A program made the translations under genes and the position numbers. Positions 3,850-6,265 of a stretch of 6,265 bases of DNA are shown one piece after another. Source of the DNA: an uncultured Eubacteriales bacterium (GTDB lineage Bacteria > Bacillota > Clostridia > Oscillospirales > CAG-272); contig USMO01000101.1 of the NCBI GenBank assembly GCA_900555785.1, forward strand, positions 1 to 6,265. Direction: 5' to 3'. Under the pieces are notes generated by a model, which was not told the DNA's origin, made no database searches, and worked only from the letters and a program-made list of their open reading frames with translations. The stretch's first letter is position 1. Every line of letters begins with the position of its first letter.

Positions 3850-6265
3850 ATGAAATGGACATCACTCAACGATTTGCGGGAGAAATACCTCTCGTTCTTT
3901 GAATCGAAGGGGCATTTGCGCCTGCCTTCGTTTCCGCTGGTACCGATCAACGACAAATCCCTGCTTCTGATCAACTCCGGAATGGCGCCGATGAAGAAAT
4001 TCTTTACCGGCGAGGAGGAGCCGCCGCGCCACCGTGTGACGACCTGCCAGAAGTGCATCCGCACGCCGGACCTGGAGCGCGTGGGACACACGGCGCGTCA
4101 CGGCACCTTCTTTGAAATGCTGGGCAACTTCTCGTTCGGCGACTATTTCAAGGAGCAGGCGATTCCGTGGGCGTGGGAGTTCCTGACCGATGTGCTGGAG
4201 ATTCCGACAGACCTGCTGTGGCCCTCGATCTATCAGGATGACGAGGAAGCATATCACATCTGGGTGGACAAGGTTGGTGTCAATCCCGCGCATGTCGTGC
4301 GGCTGGGCAAGGAAGACAACTTCTGGGAGCACGGTACCGGTCCCTGCGGTCCCTGCTCGGAGATTTATTTTGACCGCGGCGAAAAATACGGCTGCGGCAA
4401 GCCGGACTGCAAGCCGGGCTGCGACTGCGACCGTTATATGGAGATCTGGAACAACGTCTTCTCGCAGTTCAACAACATGGGGGACGGGACCTATACCGAG
4501 CTGAAGCAGAAGAACATCGACACCGGCATGGGTCTGGAGCGCCTGGCGTGCGTGATGCAGGGTGTGGACAACATGTTTGAGGTCGACTCCATCCGCAAGG
4601 TGCTGGATTCGGTCTGTGCCGTTGCGGGCAAGTCCTACGGCAAGGACGCGGCAACCGATATTTCCATCCGCGTGGTGACCGACCACATCCGCTCGGCAAT
4701 GTTCATGATCTCGGACGGTGTCATTCCCTCCAACGAGGGAAGAGGTTACGTTCTGCGCCGGATTTTGCGCCGCGCCTGCCGCCATGGCAAGCTGCTGGGC
4801 ATCAATCACTCCTTCCTGCCTGAACTCTGCAAAGTTGCCATCGGCGAATCCGACCGCGCATACCCCGAACTGGACGAAAAGCGCGACTATATCCTCAAGG
4901 TAATTGCCATGGAGGAGGAGCGCTTTGACGCAACGATCGATGCGGGTCTGTCGATCCTTTCGGGCATGATCGGGGACGCAAAGAAGGCGGGCAAGAGTCG
5001 GCTTTCGGGCGAGGATGTCTTCAAGCTGTACGACACGTTCGGGTTCCCGATTGATCTGACACGCGAGATTGCCGAGGAGGCTGGGCTGACGCTGGATGAC
5101 GCGAAATTTGACGAACTGATGAAGGCGCAGAAGGTCCGCGCAAGAGAGGCGAGAGCCAACATTTCGGGTTGGTCAAACGCAACGGGCAGCCTCCTGAAGG
5201 GGCTGGACAAGACGGTTTTCACCGGCTATGACAAGCTGACCGATGAGGGCAAGGTGCTGGCAATCCTTACGGACGGCATGACGGTGGACGAAATTTCCGA
5301 AGGGGAATGCACGGTCGTTCTGGACCGCACCCCGTTCTACGGCGAGGGCGGCGGTCAGGTTGGCGACACGGGTACGCTGACCGTCGGCAAAACGGTGCTG
5401 AATGTGACCGACACCAAGAAAAGCGATGGCGTTTATCTTCACCTCTGCACGGTTGCGGACGGCATCCTGAAAAAAGGCGATACCGTCACGGCAACGGTCG
5501 ATGCGCACCGCAGAGCGGCAATCATGCGTAATCACTCTGCCTGCCATCTGCTCCAGAGCGCGCTGCGGCGGGTGCTGGGCAACCATGTCGAGCAGGCGGG
5601 CTCCTATGTGTCCGATACGGTCTGCCGTTTCGACTTTACGCACTTTGCGGCGTTGACCGCAGAGGAGCTGGAACAGGTCGAAGCGCTGGTCAACGCAGAC
5701 ATCTTTGCAGCACAGCCCGGCAGCATGACCGAAATGCCGATCGGAGAAGCGAAGAAGCTGGGTGCGATGGCGCTGTTCGGCGAGAAATACGGAAAGACCG
5801 TGCGCGTGGTGCGCATGGGCGAGCATTCAATCGAATTTTGCGGCGGCACGCACCTGGACAACACGGCAAAAATCGGGATGTTCAAGATCGTCTCCGAAGC
5901 ATCGGTTGCGGCTGGCGTGCGCCGGATTGAGGCGGTGACAGGCGAGGGGATTCTGACCCTGCTTGCAGAGAAGAACGGGCTGCTGAACAGCGCGGCAAAG
6001 GCGCTCAAGGCGCAAAAGGTAACCGATGTGCCGCAGCGCGCGGCGCAGGTGCTGGCAGAACTGTCGGCAGCGAAGAAGGAAATTGACGGGTTGAACGCAA
6101 AACTGGCGGGGTCGAAGATTGATGACCTGCTGGCAGGCGCGGTGCCGGTCGGTGCGGTCCGGCTGGTGACAGCGGACCTGGGCGAGATTGCCCCCGACGC
6201 GCTCCGGAGCCTGGGCGATGAACTCAAGGCGCGCCAGGATGACGTGGTTGCGGTGCTGGCAATGC
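3850..6265 (+). CDS. alaS: Alanyl-tRNA synthetase, C-terminal end cut by the window edge
   Basis: AlaRS charges tRNA-Ala with alanine using ATP in the cytoplasm and hydrolyses wrongly made Ser- or Gly-tRNA-Ala. The 805 visible residues cover nearly the whole protein; the family is usually about 870-880 long. The class II catalytic core is at about residues 1-240: TARHGTFFEMLGNFSFGDYF at 81-100 (motif 2 region), GTGPCGPCSE at 162-171, and motif 3 DTGMGLERL at 224-232. Cysteines 182, 187, 191 and 193 form the cluster often seen in clostridial AlaRS. The tRNA-binding domain follows (NEGRGYVLRRILRRA). The editing domain keeps its zinc ligands, H562 and H566 (HSACH) with C664 and H668 (CGGTH). A coiled stretch (LAELSAAKKEIDGLNAKLAG) leads into the C-Ala domain, which is cut off. 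The ATG at 3850 follows AAAGGA with a 10-base gap; an ATG at 3831 is out of frame. Confidence 0.97.
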   Translation, partial: MKWTSLNDLREKYLSFFESKGHLRLPSFPLVPINDKSLLLINSGMAPMKKFFTGEEEPPRHRVTTCQKCIRTPDLERVGHTARHGTFFEMLGNFSFGDYFKEQAIPWAWEFLTDVLEIPTDLLWPSIYQDDEEAYHIWVDKVGVNPAHVVRLGKEDNFWEHGTGPCGPCSEIYFDRGEKYGCGKPDCKPGCDCDRYMEIWNNVFSQFNNMGDGTYTELKQKNIDTGMGLERLACVMQGVDNMFEVDSIRKVLDSVCAVAGKSYGKDAATDISIRVVTDHIRSAMFMISDGVIPSNEGRGYVLRRILRRACRHGKLLGINHSFLPELCKVAIGESDRAYPELDEKRDYILKVIAMEEERFDATIDAGLSILSGMIGDAKKAGKSRLSGEDVFKLYDTFGFPIDLTREIAEEAGLTLDDAKFDELMKAQKVRAREARANISGWSNATGSLLKGLDKTVFTGYDKLTDEGKVLAILTDGMTVDEISEGECTVVLDRTPFYGEGGGQVGDTGTLTVGKTVLNVTDTKKSDGVYLHLCTVADGILKKGDTVTATVDAHRRAAIMRNHSACHLLQSALRRVLGNHVEQAGSYVSDTVCRFDFTHFAALTAEELEQVEALVNADIFAAQPGSMTEMPIGEAKKLGAMALFGEKYGKTVRVVRMGEHSIEFCGGTHLDNTAKIGMFKIVSEASVAAGVRRIEAVTGEGILTLLAEKNGLLNSAAKALKAQKVTDVPQRAAQVLAELSAAKKEIDGLNAKLAGSKIDDLLAGAVPVGAVRLVTADLGEIAPDALRSLGDELKARQDDVVAVLAM

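Noticed and set aside
3862..4809. A 315-codon open frame on the minus strand, opposite alaS
   Set aside because: It is an antisense shadow of the conserved alaS catalytic core; no family motif or convincing ribosome site is seen. The 5604-6227 and 5173-5826 minus-strand frames are rejected for the same reason.

Overview
The window looks like chromosomal DNA from a fairly GC-rich member of the Clostridia. The Oscillospiraceae/Ruminococcaceae are my best guess. The signs are near-perfect sigma-A promoters, strong AGGAGG-type ribosome sites, clostridial-looking alaS and holA genes, and a GC-rich intergenic repeat of a kind I recall from gut Clostridia. No RNA gene, CRISPR array, transposase or replication origin is visible.

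Layout: (1) Bases 1-1108, minus strand: a LexA-like XRE/S24 repressor gene followed 15 bases later by an ABC-F ATPase gene that runs off the left edge. The repressor stop codon lies inside the ABC-F ribosome site. (2) Bases 1109-1408: a divergent control region with a consensus sigma-A promoter on the plus strand and several short repeated or palindromic sequences. (3) Bases 1409-1783, plus strand: a 124-residue protein with a sigma-70 region-4-like C-terminal helix-turn-helix, similar in layout to phage late-gene regulators. (4) Bases 1784-2037: a convergent intergenic region filled with two large inverted repeats and small hairpins, probably a dispersed repeat. (5) Bases 2038-3649, minus strand: holA (DNA polymerase III delta subunit) followed 22 bases later by a TetR-family regulator. 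(6) Bases 3650-3849: divergent promoters for holA and alaS. (7) Bases 3850-6265, plus strand: alaS, missing its last part at the right edge.

The right half is ordinary housekeeping. The left third is the most interesting part. There a LexA/phage-type repressor keeps the catalytic serine and the Ala-Gly cleavage site but has arginine in place of the dyad lysine. It shares an operon with an ABC-F protein and faces a sigma-like regulator across a region rich in candidate operators. This may be a small switch of phage or mobile origin that has been domesticated. That idea is inference.
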